Shown here: positions 35,688-44,687 of the stretch, in pieces
Position numbering within the stretch: the first letter of the stretch is position 1
How the letters are laid out: each line of letters opens with the position of its first letter
Assembly (NCBI GenBank): GCA_027489175.1
Contig: JAIYAE010000028.1
Coordinates: 1 to 48,765 of the forward strand
Length of the DNA: 48,765 nucleotides
Origin: Rhodobacter sp.
GTDB taxonomy: Bacteria > Pseudomonadota > Alphaproteobacteria > Rhodobacterales > Rhodobacteraceae
Direction of reading: 5' to 3'
Translations under genes and position numbers: made by a program
Notes under the pieces: generated by a model
What the model saw: only the letters and a program-made list of their open reading frames with translations
Told to the model about the DNA's origin: nothing
Database searches by the model: none

Positions 35688-38600
35688 TCAGGAGATATCC
35701 GGTAAGCCTGCGCCGATTCTTTTTCTGAGTGTTCCGGACGGAGGTTCGGTGCAGATGAAAAAGTACGGGCAGCGGGCACATCGGTCGCTGCGATTTGGGG
35801 GAAACCGTCCCTCAAGAATTGAGATCGCAGCGTCAGAAATCTTCTGTCTTCTGCCGTCGATCTGACGAGACGACATGTTCAGGCGATCGCGGTCACCACC
35901 AGTAAGATAGACAAATTCGGCTTCGCCGCGTCCTTCTGCGGCGATCTGGAATGCTGCGGCGTCGAGGGCCGTCACCGCCGTGTTTGTCCTGCGCCCCGTG
36001 CGGATGCGCCGAAAGACCGTGGACTGCCCGGTTTCGATCTCTTCGTGCGCCGTCACGACGATTTCCGCGCCACCGAACTTCAAGATCAGTGGGCTTGGCG
36101 CACGTCGGGTTTCGCCCTCGCGAAGCTGCCGAAAGAACCTGAGCAGTTCGTTTGACATTTCGCGATACTCCCTAGCGCAGCCGTGTTCGACCGGCCCGTG
36201 GGTAGTCCAAGCATTATCTATAATGGTACTCAATTCGGCTTCGCTTGGGTCGTCATCCGGGCGCAATGTAAGTTCATCCACCACAGCCTGCACGGCATTA
36301 TGCATGCGCATCAATGCAGACTCAGCACGCCTGCCGCCGACCTGTAGCACATGTGCCAGGAAGAAGCGGCGCGGGCACTTGTCGAATGTCGCGAGCTGAG
36401 AGGGGGAGATCTTGGCGATACCCTCGACTTCCAGCGTGAAGCGCTCACCTGCCTCCTCAGTCTCGCGTTGGGATGAGATCGGCGTCGCGTTTGGTACCAT
36501 GGCTGAGATGTCGTCTACGAAACTCGACCGGCTTTGCCTATGCCCATTGGATTTTTTGTTCGGCGCGTACAGAAGCAAACGCTCTTCAGCTCGTGAGAGT
36601 GCCACGAAGAACAGGCATTGTTGTTCCTCGTCATGTCCAGCTTTGATCGCCTCGGCGCCAAAGAAGTGCGCACCTTCGATCATGCCATCTGGCGGCGCTA
36701 GGCTTCGACTCTGATCTGCCGAACGCGGTAGCGAGTCGCTGGTCAGCGCGGGAAGGTGCAGGATCTTGAACTCGAGACCTTTGCTACCGTGGATTGTCAT
36801 CAGTCGAACGGCATCTAGACCCTGCGCAGCGTTCGGCAGATCCCGCAGATCCCGCTCGTCTGAGAGGATCACGAGGCGGCGAATATGCTCAAGCAAGTCC
36901 CGGATCGGGTAGCCGCTGCGGTCCGGGAGAACGCTCCGCAAGAAGTTCTGAAACTGCCATAGTGCCAGCGCAGGATTCGGGCTGCCCGCCCGTGCAGCTG
37001 TTGCTATATCCGCAGCAAGACGGCTCCGGTCGAGATAGAGCCTCGTGAATACCCGCCACGCCGAGGCCGAAGGCTGGATCCCGTCGAACGCGTCAGCGAG
37101 TGCATTTACCGAGGCTCGGCCGTCTTGTGTCAGGCCCTCCAACCCGGTCAATATGCTAGGCCAGTCGAGCGGTAGCGGAGTGTCGGCACCGCGGATCGCT
37201 TCGATCGAAATAGCGACATCCTGGATTCCCATTTTGAATTGGAGCATCGATGCGACACAGGTCAATGCCATTGCACGCGGATCGACAACAAGCGAGAGGA
37301 GCGAGAGGGCTTCCTTGATCTCGGGGCGGTCAAACAAGGGGCCCAGGAACAAGACCGGTATGCCGCGTGCTTCGAGGCCAGCGGCAATCTCGGCCATTCG
37401 CGCATTGCCCTTGCAGATAACGGCCTGATCTCGGAATGACCTTCCGTCATTGCAAGCTGCTGAGATCCGTGCCGCAATTTCGTTGATCTCGTGATCCTTC
37501 GACTCGACCGATACGAAACAAGGCGAGATACCATTGCCACCTTTGTGGGCGTTTGCCTCGAAGTCGGTCGCAGCCATGCGCGTCTTCGCAAACGCCGTGA
37601 ATGCGTTACAGATTTCCTGTGATGACCGGTAGTTTGTGCTGAGCTGAAGCGACGTTCCGCCAGGGAAGTCTTTCGTCTCGAACCGATCGATGTTGAAAGA
37701 CGAGGCACCACGGAAGCGATATATCGACTGCTTGGCGTCGCCGACGACCCAGAGATTTGTACCGTCCGGCTTCAGGGCGCGCAACAGTCTCACGCTGGCG
37801 CGGTTGACGTCCTGATACTCGTCCACGAGTATATGCTCGTATCGCCCTTGCAGTTCGGCTCTCACGGCCGGATCGGTTTCGACCAGTGCAGTAGGTCTTG
37901 CGACGAGATCGCCAAAGTCAACGACCCCGCGGTTGGATTTAAGCTGTTCATAGTGGTCATAAACCGTAGCAATCTCGAGACACTTCTCGGCGGCGATGCG
38001 GTCGTCTTCCGACCCCGCAATACGGGCCATTTGCTCGGCCAGCTGCCGATAGCGGTGCTGGTCGACCACTTCATCCTTCGCTCGCGAGATGGCCGACAGT
38101 ATGGCCCGCAAGTTGTCGGTTGGATCCCAGAGGTCGTTGAAATGCTTCAGGCGCAGACGTGGGAACTCGTCCTCCAGGAGCGCAATGGCCTCCGTCGCAT
38201 CGATCAACCGTGGGTCTGGGGGTAGCCCAGCCCGATCGTGGAACCGTCGCAGCAAATCGAGGCCGAAAGAGTGAAAGGTCCCGATCCAGGCCGACCCTGC
38301 AGCGTCCGGCCACGCGCCAACCACACGATCCGTCATCTCGTCCGCGGCTTTGTTCGAGAAGGTCAGGAGCAAAACGCTTCCCGGATCGACGCTGCGATCC
38401 TTCAGGCCCGACAATCGACCGACAAGAGTTTGTGTCTTTCCCGTGCCGGGCCCAGCTTTGAGAAGAAGTGCCTTACCGATATGTTCGGCGGCTCGCTTTT
38501 GCTGGTCGTTGAGGGGCTTCGGAGGCGATGCTGCTCGTTCGGTCTGTTCGATCTGAGGCAGTAAGAGCGCATCGAACAACTGCACCGCCACCATGTCGTA

Positions 38601-39101
38601 GGGCGCCCCGAGTCGCGCTGCAATGGCCTCAGCGCTGAGGCCCTCGTCGATATGCCATGTCCAAGCCAATGTTCGCGGGAACAGAAACTCGCGGGCAAAG
38701 AGGTCCATCTGAACCTCTTGTCTCGCGCGACTACTGTAGTCGATCACGCGCTCTGCACCCACGGATGACGGATCTGCCGAGCGCGCCGGGTCGATCACCA
38801 CCGTTGGTGGGACCTCGACTGCACCGCCAAACTCGTCATGTCCGATTTCGTGAGCAACCAAGAATGCATCGAGGAAGGCGTTTCCGGTATCTTCATGCAG
38901 GATTGTGCGCGCCGCTGTTTGGAATAATGCACGACCTCCTTTGAGCTGCGGATGTCCTGCCGGAAGCTTCCTGACTTCGATATCGCGGTCTTCGGCTTCG
39001 TCCAAGGCGAACGCATATGGATGCGTCGGATCGCCGTTCTTGGTTGCCCGTCTGGCATGAAGCGCGGACGCTCGGGCTCGAGTCGTCTCAATTCGATCCA
39101 T
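35688..39101 (-). CDS. ImmA/IrrE peptidase - UvrD helicase - AddB-like fusion
   Basis: A 1137-residue fusion. Residues ~40-180 are an ImmA/IrrE zinc peptidase (H84-E-I-G-H88, third ligand likely E129). Residues ~197-850 are a UvrD/Rep superfamily 1 helicase: Walker A AGPGTGKT at 216-223, DEYQD at 427-431, then [12 protein letters not shown] and, near the end, [13 protein letters not shown] and [11 protein letters not shown]. Residues ~900-1120 resemble the AddB/RecB nuclease with four Fe-S cysteines (C909, C1108, C1111, C1117), but the expected catalytic D and DxK (as in DYKTG) read TAHEEIE and FRRIRTGR, so the nuclease is probably dead. It overlaps the HTH-like gene by 14 bases and heads the ubiquitin-like genes. 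Confidence 0.88.
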   Translation of the reverse strand: MDRIETTRARASALHARRATKNGDPTHPYAFALDEAEDRDIEVRKLPAGHPQLKGGRALFQTAARTILHEDTGNAFLDAFLVAHEIGHDEFGGAVEVPPTVVIDPARSADPSSVGAERVIDYSSRARQEVQMDLFAREFLFPRTLAWTWHIDEGLSAEAIAARLGAPYDMVAVQLFDALLLPQIEQTERAASPPKPLNDQQKRAAEHIGKALLLKAGPGTGKTQTLVGRLSGLKDRSVDPGSVLLLTFSNKAADEMTDRVVGAWPDAAGSAWIGTFHSFGLDLLRRFHDRAGLPPDPRLIDATEAIALLEDEFPRLRLKHFNDLWDPTDNLRAILSAISRAKDEVVDQHRYRQLAEQMARIAGSEDDRIAAEKCLEIATVYDHYEQLKSNRGVVDFGDLVARPTALVETDPAVRAELQGRYEHILVDEYQDVNRASVRLLRALKPDGTNLWVVGDAKQSIYRFRGASSFNIDRFETKDFPGGTSLQLSTNYRSSQEICNAFTAFAKTRMAATDFEANAHKGGNGISPCFVSVESKDHEINEIAARISAACNDGRSFRDQAVICKGNARMAEIAAGLEARGIPVLFLGPLFDRPEIKEALSLLSLVVDPRAMALTCVASMLQFKMGIQDVAISIEAIRGADTPLPLDWPSILTGLEGLTQDGRASVNALADAFDGIQPSASAWRVFTRLYLDRSRLAADIATAARAGSPNPALALWQFQNFLRSVLPDRSGYPIRDLLEHIRRLVILSDERDLRDLPNAAQGLDAVRLMTIHGSKGLEFKILHLPALTSDSLPRSADQSRSLAPPDGMIEGAHFFGAEAIKAGHDEEQQCLFFVALSRAEERLLLYAPNKKSNGHRQSRSSFVDDISAMVPNATPISSQRETEEAGERFTLEVEGIAKISPSQLATFDKCPRRFFLAHVLQVGGRRAESALMRMHNAVQAVVDELTLRPDDDPSEAELSTIIDNAWTTHGPVEHGCAREYREMSNELLRFFRQLREGETRRAPSPLILKFGGAEIVVTAHEEIETGQSTVFRRIRTGRRTNTAVTALDAAAFQIAAEGRGEAEFVYLTGGDRDRLNMSSRQIDGRRQKISDAAISILEGRFPPNRSDRCARCPYFFICTEPPSGTLRKRIGAGLPDIS

Positions 39102-39636
39102 CGTTCACCAGCAACTTCTGCAAGGCGCGTTGGTGGTCCTCCGAAAGGGATGCCGAAGTGACGTAGTCTTGAAACTCCAAGGCCGTTTGTGCGCTCGGCT
39201 TTTGGTCTGCCTTGAATGCAACAGCTTCCTCGCCGCCCTGCTGCATGCCGCGGATGAGGTCTTGGAGCCGCACGTCGAGTGTCTTCGCGAGGTTCTTCAG
39301 AAACGCTACGGGCATCGAGCTGATATGAACGACATCGGCATGCAGCCCCATCAGAAAGGCGCGCGGAAGGCCAAGATGTTTGGCAAGATCTCGAACGCCA
39401 CTGCCGAAGAGTGATTGCCGCACCTTCTGTACCCTGAAGGCCTCGGCGCTCAAGGACTTTGTCTCGAACGGGAGCAATGCTTCTGCCGCTTCCAAATCGC
39501 TTATCGAGAGTTCATGAAACAGCGCAAGAAGATCCTCTGCATATTCCGGGTGGCGTTGCAGATAGGTCTTTAGGACAGCGGGCGATATGTCCTCTTCCAG
39601 GGTGAAATCGTACAGGATGTCTTCTCTATTTGTCAT
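39088..39636 (-). CDS. HTH-like protein upstream of the ImmA/UvrD fusion
   Basis: A 182-residue protein with no clear family match. The middle (about residues 75-130: [20 protein letters not shown], then [20 protein letters not shown]) has the spacing of an XRE-like HTH, the usual partner of ImmA/IrrE peptidases, which cut such repressors. The N-terminal half is acidic and helical. It overlaps the sigma-like gene by 11 bases and the helicase gene by 14. A repressor or anti-sigma role controlled by the linked peptidase is inferred, not shown. Confidence 0.7.
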   Translation of the reverse strand: MTNREDILYDFTLEEDISPAVLKTYLQRHPEYAEDLLALFHELSISDLEAAEALLPFETKSLSAEAFRVQKVRQSLFGSGVRDLAKHLGLPRAFLMGLHADVVHISSMPVAFLKNLAKTLDVRLQDLIRGMQQGGEEAVAFKADQKPSAQTALEFQDYVTSASLSEDHQRALQKLLVNDGSN

Positions 39637-40438
39637 CTTGGCCCCCCAAATTCAGCGCCGTCCTGATCTTCGCAAAGGCTCGATCCCTTCTGTTGCGCAC
39701 AGTCTTCTCAACGCAGCCGAGAAGCTCTGTCATAGAGAGTTCGCCCTCCTTGTTCGTCTCAATGGGGAGGCCAGCAAGCATCAGATCAATCACCTTTCGT
39801 TCTTCGGTCGGCAAGGCATCAATCGCTCGGCGCAAGTGAATCCGGTAATCGAAATCTTCTTCAGCCGTGAGCCCGGCTGACTTGTAGCGATCCAGCGCGG
39901 CTTCAACGACTGCACGCACCTCTCCAGTGACGGTATCCTCAATGTCCTCGTTTGCGCTCTCTCGGCGGTTCACCTTGCGGAGCTTGGTGATGTGCACCGA
40001 ACGGACCGCCTTGTCGAAAACCACCTCGAAGATATCGAGGCCTTCGTTATAGCCGTGCCGGTCCATGAACATGAGTTCGGTGACATAGTCTATCGTCGTG
40101 TCGCAGATCTCGGCTATGCGCGCGTCTTCGAAGGTCTTGTCGGCGACGTGGCTGTTCGCCCGCGGGCATGCGGTTTGGATGCGGTCACGCAGAATGTTGT
40201 AGATGGCTACGAAACGGCTATCAAAGTTGTCCGCCTTCGTACTTCGCAAGTGATAGACTAGCACCTCGGAAGGCACATAGTCGCCGTGGCGACGATCTTT
40301 AATGGCGGCGCGTTGCAGTAAATCCGCGAAGGGCCATGCGAGACTCCGTGCGATGAAGTCGATGATCGGAGGTCGTCGAGTGTAGCGTTCTCCTGTGCTT
40401 TTGTGCTTCCGCAACGGTTCGATGCATGGTTCTTGCAT
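39626..40438 (-). CDS. Sigma-70-like factor, first gene of the ubiquitin-like operon
   Basis: A 270-residue protein. The C-terminal ~60 residues match sigma region 4: HLRRAIDALPTEERKVIDLM, then LSMTELLGCVEKTVRNRRDR. The middle (HLRSTKADNFDSRFVAIYNI) could be a divergent region 2, but I cannot match its -10 contacts. It is ECF-sized but atypical. The operon thus opens with its own likely transcription factor. AGG seven bases before the ATG is the ribosome site; direct repeats GGTCTCC lie 50-68 bases upstream. Confidence 0.75.
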   Translation of the reverse strand: MQEPCIEPLRKHKSTGERYTRRPPIIDFIARSLAWPFADLLQRAAIKDRRHGDYVPSEVLVYHLRSTKADNFDSRFVAIYNILRDRIQTACPRANSHVADKTFEDARIAEICDTTIDYVTELMFMDRHGYNEGLDIFEVVFDKAVRSVHITKLRKVNRRESANEDIEDTVTGEVRAVVEAALDRYKSAGLTAEEDFDYRIHLRRAIDALPTEERKVIDLMLAGLPIETNKEGELSMTELLGCVEKTVRNRRDRAFAKIRTALNLGGQDDK

Positions 40439-40487
40439 GTAACTGCCTAAAATCGCTTATCTTTTGTCGAGCTTACTGTCTTGTTTT

Positions 40488-40506
40488 GGTCTCCAATGAG
40501 GTCTCC
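40488..40506 (-). promoter_or_regulatory. Direct repeats upstream of the sigma-like gene
   Basis: GGTCTCC at 40488-40494 and again at 40500-40506 (12-bp period; GGAGACC on the transcribed side) stand 50 bases before the first gene of the operon. They are good candidates for binding of the operon's own sigma or HTH protein. Elsewhere in 40439-40707 I see no gene. Confidence 0.45.
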
Positions 40507-40707
40507 CCCAACATCACCCAACCGGAGCGGGATTTCTAGGCTGATTTTCGCCTATTTGGATGGACCGCCAACACTCACGGCTTTCGCGAAATGGAGCAGG
40601 CTATGCATCGGAGATAACCGCGTTCTCGGCTGACTTGCAGCTGCCGGGAATGCCGCTTGGCAACATGAAAGAGGGCTCGACCGGAGGCTTAGGGCGAGGT
40701 TGTCCGC

Positions 40708-41208
40708 TCAACGAGGTGTGATTGTCCAGAGCGACAACGCGCCTTTTCGACCTTGCCACTCCCGGCCAGCCCTAGTGAATCCTAACCTTTGAAGGTTTCT
40801 CTTCATGGTGTCGCTATCGGTCGTAGCAAAGGCAGGTCCGCGGATCTCCTTGGCGATTGCGTCACAAAGGCATCCGGATAGCTTTTTGCCCCGCATATCT
40901 TCCGCGATCACGACATAACCCAGCTCAAGTGCGGTCTCGTAGCCAGTAATCGGAACGCTAGCCGCGGCGAACTTATCCGCCCGGTATGTTCTGGTGGGAG
41001 TTTTCAGCGCGGCGACTCCAACTATCCGGTTGTTCAGCTTGATGCGTAGCAGAGCGAGGTTCCGCGTCCGCTTCAGCCGCTGGGTAATTTCCTCCAAGGT
41101 GCCTTTGATGGCGCCGCCCTCCTTCACAAGCCGAGCCACCAAGAGTTGATCGTCGGAACTCAGGTCGCCGAAAGCACCGGACCAACGAATAATTCCGCTC
41201 TCAACCAT
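40708..41208 (-). CDS. GNAT-type acetyltransferase-like protein
   Basis: A 166-residue protein with a GNAT-like pattern: a central strand NNRIVGVAALKTP, then ELGYVVIAEDMRGKKLSG (near the acetyl-CoA loop RxxGxG, here RGKKLSG) and a C-terminal NLQRLGFTRAGREWQGR. The start at ATG 41208 has GGAG eight bases upstream. The substrate is unknown. A small open frame ends inside its start, see 41201-41350. Confidence 0.65.
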   Translation of the reverse strand: MVESGIIRWSGAFGDLSSDDQLLVARLVKEGGAIKGTLEEITQRLKRTRNLALLRIKLNNRIVGVAALKTPTRTYRADKFAAASVPITGYETALELGYVVIAEDMRGKKLSGCLCDAIAKEIRGPAFATTDSDTMKRNLQRLGFTRAGREWQGRKGALSLWTITPR

Positions 41209-41350
41209 AAGATTTGCTCCATGAACGAGGGCACGGCCCGGCCTTGCGCTGGACTGCCTCACTTTGACTTCCGCCGAAGATAAATAGCATAGCGATGCGC
41301 TCGCTCCACCCGCCCGCTTCCAGCGCTCGGGCGCGCAGCTTTCGCGCCAT
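41201..41350 (-). CDS. Possible small ORF overlapping the GNAT start
   Basis: 49 residues (MARKLRARALEAGGWSERIA, then MLFIFGGSQSE), ending eight bases into the GNAT gene. The frame stays open ~20 codons upstream, with coding-like composition. It could be a coupled small protein, a leader or a remnant of a longer gene. Its ribosome site is poor. The rest of 41351-41699 holds a second copy of the PKAD-type palindrome and no supported gene. Confidence 0.35.
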   Translation of the reverse strand: MARKLRARALEAGGWSERIAMLFIFGGSQSEAVQRKAGPCPRSWSKSYG

Positions 41351-41417
41351 GCCGATCACTTCGCTGCGCAGGACCTGAACGGCTGTTACTTGGAATGCCC
41401 CCGGCGCAGGCTAACTG

Positions 41418-41432
41418 TCGGCTTTGGGCCGA
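41418..41432. repeat. Partial second copy of the intergenic palindrome
   Basis: TCGGC - five bases - GCCGA with a TTTGG centre, part of TGTCGGCTTTGGGCCGATAG. The minus-strand reading gives HYRPKADS, the same family signature as at 32786. Confidence 0.45.
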
Positions 41433-41699
41433 TAGTGATCAGACCGTTGAACATAAGATACTGACGCCAAGAGGCCACTTCGAAAGTGTCTTTTCTCGGG
41501 ACTTGAGTCGAGGCTATGCTGCCTCCTAATCGCTCCGCCGCAGTTTGCTTGGAGCGGCCATGCCGATCGCAAGTTGACCACGCACTTGGTGTGGACTAAC
41601 GGGTCTGGCACTTGATATCTGGTTACTCCAAAAGGCTGAATGCGATAAAGAAAAGGTGGCCATAGCCGCCTTTTCGCGACTTTCATTGCTCATCGGCCC

Positions 41700-42497
41700 T
41701 CAGGTCCGCGTAAATAGGGACCGGTTTTTCTGGAACTTTGCCTGCCAGATGGCGACGAACTGCTCCGCGGTCGGATTTTTCGGCGACCCCGAAGGAAGGT
41801 TAAGTGCGATGGCTGCCCGCCCCGAGATCGTCGCCGCAAGCGTATCCCCGCCCTTGATCAGAGCCACTGCGGTTCCGGCACCTTGCATGTGGGCAAGGTA
41901 CAGCTCAGACCCCGCCGGAGTCCGGCCGAGGGCACGTGTCAGGTGAGCCGCATTATCCTTCCAGAGCCGGGCACCTGCACGGAGATTGGCCTCGGCGTCG
42001 AACGGATCGGTCAGGCCATAGGCTTTCGCCGTCCGGTCGACAAATTGCAGCACGCCTTTGGCCGTGCTGCCTTCGGCCCGAGCCATCGGATCAAGCGCAG
42101 ACTCGGTCCAAGCCAGGGCGAGGAAGTCGAGAGGATCGATCCCCTCATCCTGCGCCACCTGGATCACAAGGGCCATCGTATCGGCTTTCGTGGCCGAGAG
42201 GGCCAACGAAGTGCCGATCTTAGCTCCATCACCCCGGTCCCGATCCTCCGTTGACTGCGCGGACCGGATTTCGGCCGGTTCGGCAACCGTCTCCTTTTTG
42301 GCTTCGGTCGCTTTCAGATCCGCGTCGTCAGAGCTGGGGCCCTTAAGGTCGAAGCCTGTCTCCAGGCTGACAGAAGGCTTCCCGGACGCGTCGACGCCAA
42401 CCTTAATGTCGATCCGACCGTCGGAAAGTTGGGTCCCACAGGACGCCAGAAGGAAAGTGCTCACAACTGCGGCAATGCCGAGCTTCAAGAGTTTCAT
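41700..42497 (-). CDS. Lipoprotein lytic transglycosylase (SLT)
   Basis: A 265-residue lipoprotein with lipobox FLLASCGTQ. After a charged linker (~residues 30-105) comes an SLT domain: the catalytic Glu in ALAWTESALDPMARAEGS, GVLQFVDRTAKAYGLTDP and LYLAHMQGAGTAV. Cleaves glycan strands; on mobile elements such enzymes open the wall for conjugation or phage entry. No conjugation genes are seen nearby. The ATG at 42497 fits. Region 42498-42866 shows no gene, only weak AT-rich palindromes. Confidence 0.85.
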   Translation of the reverse strand: MKLLKLGIAAVVSTFLLASCGTQLSDGRIDIKVGVDASGKPSVSLETGFDLKGPSSDDADLKATEAKKETVAEPAEIRSAQSTEDRDRGDGAKIGTSLALSATKADTMALVIQVAQDEGIDPLDFLALAWTESALDPMARAEGSTAKGVLQFVDRTAKAYGLTDPFDAEANLRAGARLWKDNAAHLTRALGRTPAGSELYLAHMQGAGTAVALIKGGDTLAATISGRAAIALNLPSGSPKNPTAEQFVAIWQAKFQKNRSLFTRT

Positions 42498-42866
42498 TGG
42501 ACCGTCTCCCACTAGAGTAGGACCTCACAGCGAGGGCCATGGAGACGACAAAGACGGCTTTCTAAGTTTCTGAAAATTCATACAAAATCTAGGAGACGCA
42601 GCATGAGCTACGCGTTCTGAGCAAGCAAATCTGCGTCAGATTTCCGGCGACAGAATAGGTGAATTTTCGGGCAGTGCTTTCCAACGTACCCAGTCGGGCA
42701 TGTCACGAAATGTGGCGAGAATGTGGCGGCGCTGCACCAACTGCGCTGCATGTTTGCGACCGGCATCCATGGCAGCGAGGAAAGTCCATCGGTTGCGCTA
42801 ACATTAGATCATCTCGGTGCGTGGAGATGTGCACCGAATAGCTTCAACCCGACCAGGGAGGTCAGG

Positions 42867-44561
42867 ATGTCAACGCAAAAGTTCCTCAATGACGCCATTC
42901 GCGTTCTTCTGCTCTTGCTCCATGCCAACGAAGGCAAGAAGGAGATGCTCAAACTCAATCTTTATGAGTTCGAGATGATCAAGAAGATGTGCCGCGAAGG
43001 CTCGCCGGCCGGAGATGAACGGATCCGGACGCTTATCGCGGCGGGCGATGCCGCGACCGACATGACGACGTTCGCTAAGGTCCATAAGGAGCTGGTAGAG
43101 AAGTTCGAACAACACGTGCCCGACATGAAGTTTATCGGTCAGGACCACCTCGATGGGTTTTTCACCGAGATGACATTCGACAAGGACGGCACGCCGCGGA
43201 AAAGCGAGCGGCGGGTGTTGAGTAACATCGCTCCGGACGCTCAGGCCCATATTGGCTATGCCGTGATGCTCTACATCTTCCAGCGGCAGGCAGAGCTCTC
43301 GAAGACGGCGATGACATCGATGGGTGCGACCAAGACGGCGCAGGCCATCTTCAAAAAGAAGAAGAAGAGCAACGGCGGCGCTCGGGTCAAATTCCTGAAC
43401 TACGCCACCTTCTTCGCATACTACGGCCTCGTTGAACTCATTCGGGAGAACGAGAACGGCAAACCCATCATCATGCTCCACCTGACCGATGAAGGCATTG
43501 CCTGGTGGTCCCGGATCTGCATGCGGACCCGCGAGCTCTTCGCCAAGCACGAAGCAAGGATTGCTCAGTTGGAAGCTGATCTTGCGGCGCTGACCCAACC
43601 AGGACCGAAGGCGCCAGTTCCATCGAAGCCGCTTTTCGGTATCGCGATCGCCGCTTTCCTTGCGCTTGCTGCCTCCGGCAGCAGTGCACAGGCCGAAGAG
43701 AAAGCCGCCTCGGTTACTTACTGGACTTCAGAGACCTCTTTGATGCCGAAAGAGATCAACCCGGCATATGTCGTCCACAACGCTCATGCCGTGGAGGATC
43801 CACGGCCTATCGCCGTGAATGGCATCCCCAATGCGCTATACTGGTCGGCGTCCGCAGACCTCAGTGCCCTGGCGGCTGGCGCTGTCACAATCAAGACCGG
43901 GGCATCAGGTCCCGAAACGGATACGAACCTCTACGATGTCTTTAAGCAGTCGCCAGGCGTAGTGAGCATCGCGGTGTCAGATCTAATGAACCAATCCCCA
44001 GTATCGGCGTCTGGGTCCAAAGCGGACACGATCGGTACTGACGACTGGATGAGTATCCAGATACCGGGCAAAGGGGCGCGCCTCGCCGATCCGACATCGA
44101 CCACGGCCGGAGGCTTGTTCAATGTCTCAAGTGATCGACTGGGTCGCCCGATCGGTCGGCTGGGTGAGACGGAGCCGCTCGACTTAGCTTCTCTTGAAGG
44201 GGTGATCATCTCTTTCGCGAAGATGGGCACGGACATGAAGATCGACGACGGCGCCCACTATCAACCTGACGACCTGCTCGCTGGGACCTACCAGCTCGAT
44301 GTCGAAGTCCATGATCCGGTAGCAGGGTCGCTCTCCACGTCAAATGGCAGCGGCAATGTCTTCGGCATGGACCCAAATCCGATAGAGATGAGCAACTGGG
44401 CGGCGGCTTTCGCAAGCACCTCTTCGGGCGTTCCAGCGGGTTCGATGCACGACTCCTGGGTCCAGTACGAAGTTCTGGCCAACTCGCTTGGCCGCCCCAT
44501 CGATCGGCTCGGCGAGACGGAACCGCTGATCATGGTGAACTTCACCGACGGTGACACATAG
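42867..44561 (+). CDS. Membrane protein of unknown function with repeated LGRPI motif
   Basis: A 564-residue protein, family not recognised. Residues ~1-250 are cytoplasmic and largely helical (a KKKKKS patch near 170, then a coiled-coil-like ELFAKHEARIAQLEADLAAL). One hydrophobic helix at ~256-274 (LFGIAIAAFLALAASGSSAQ) follows. The remaining ~290 residues look secreted and beta-rich. The motif LGRPIxRLGETEPL occurs at 425-438 and 541-554, with synonymous differences between the DNA copies, so it is kept at protein level. GGGAGG five bases before the ATG at 42867 supports the start. It stands alone on the plus strand. Confidence 0.75.
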   Translation: MSTQKFLNDAIRVLLLLLHANEGKKEMLKLNLYEFEMIKKMCREGSPAGDERIRTLIAAGDAATDMTTFAKVHKELVEKFEQHVPDMKFIGQDHLDGFFTEMTFDKDGTPRKSERRVLSNIAPDAQAHIGYAVMLYIFQRQAELSKTAMTSMGATKTAQAIFKKKKKSNGGARVKFLNYATFFAYYGLVELIRENENGKPIIMLHLTDEGIAWWSRICMRTRELFAKHEARIAQLEADLAALTQPGPKAPVPSKPLFGIAIAAFLALAASGSSAQAEEKAASVTYWTSETSLMPKEINPAYVVHNAHAVEDPRPIAVNGIPNALYWSASADLSALAAGAVTIKTGASGPETDTNLYDVFKQSPGVVSIAVSDLMNQSPVSASGSKADTIGTDDWMSIQIPGKGARLADPTSTTAGGLFNVSSDRLGRPIGRLGETEPLDLASLEGVIISFAKMGTDMKIDDGAHYQPDDLLAGTYQLDVEVHDPVAGSLSTSNGSGNVFGMDPNPIEMSNWAAAFASTSSGVPAGSMHDSWVQYEVLANSLGRPIDRLGETEPLIMVNFTDGDT

Positions 44562-44687
44562 AGCAGGTCATCCATCGGCGCAAAAATAATGGGCCACGGC
44601 AGCTGCCGTCGCTTTCAATATCCGGCTTCAAATCTCTCTCAAGTTAGAACTGCCACGAGGTGCCCGACGAGCTTGTGGGCCGCTTTC

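Noticed and set aside
41411..41686. 91-residue minus-strand frame ending HYRPKADS
   Set aside because: The translation covers an alphaproteobacterial intergenic repeat and looks non-coding.
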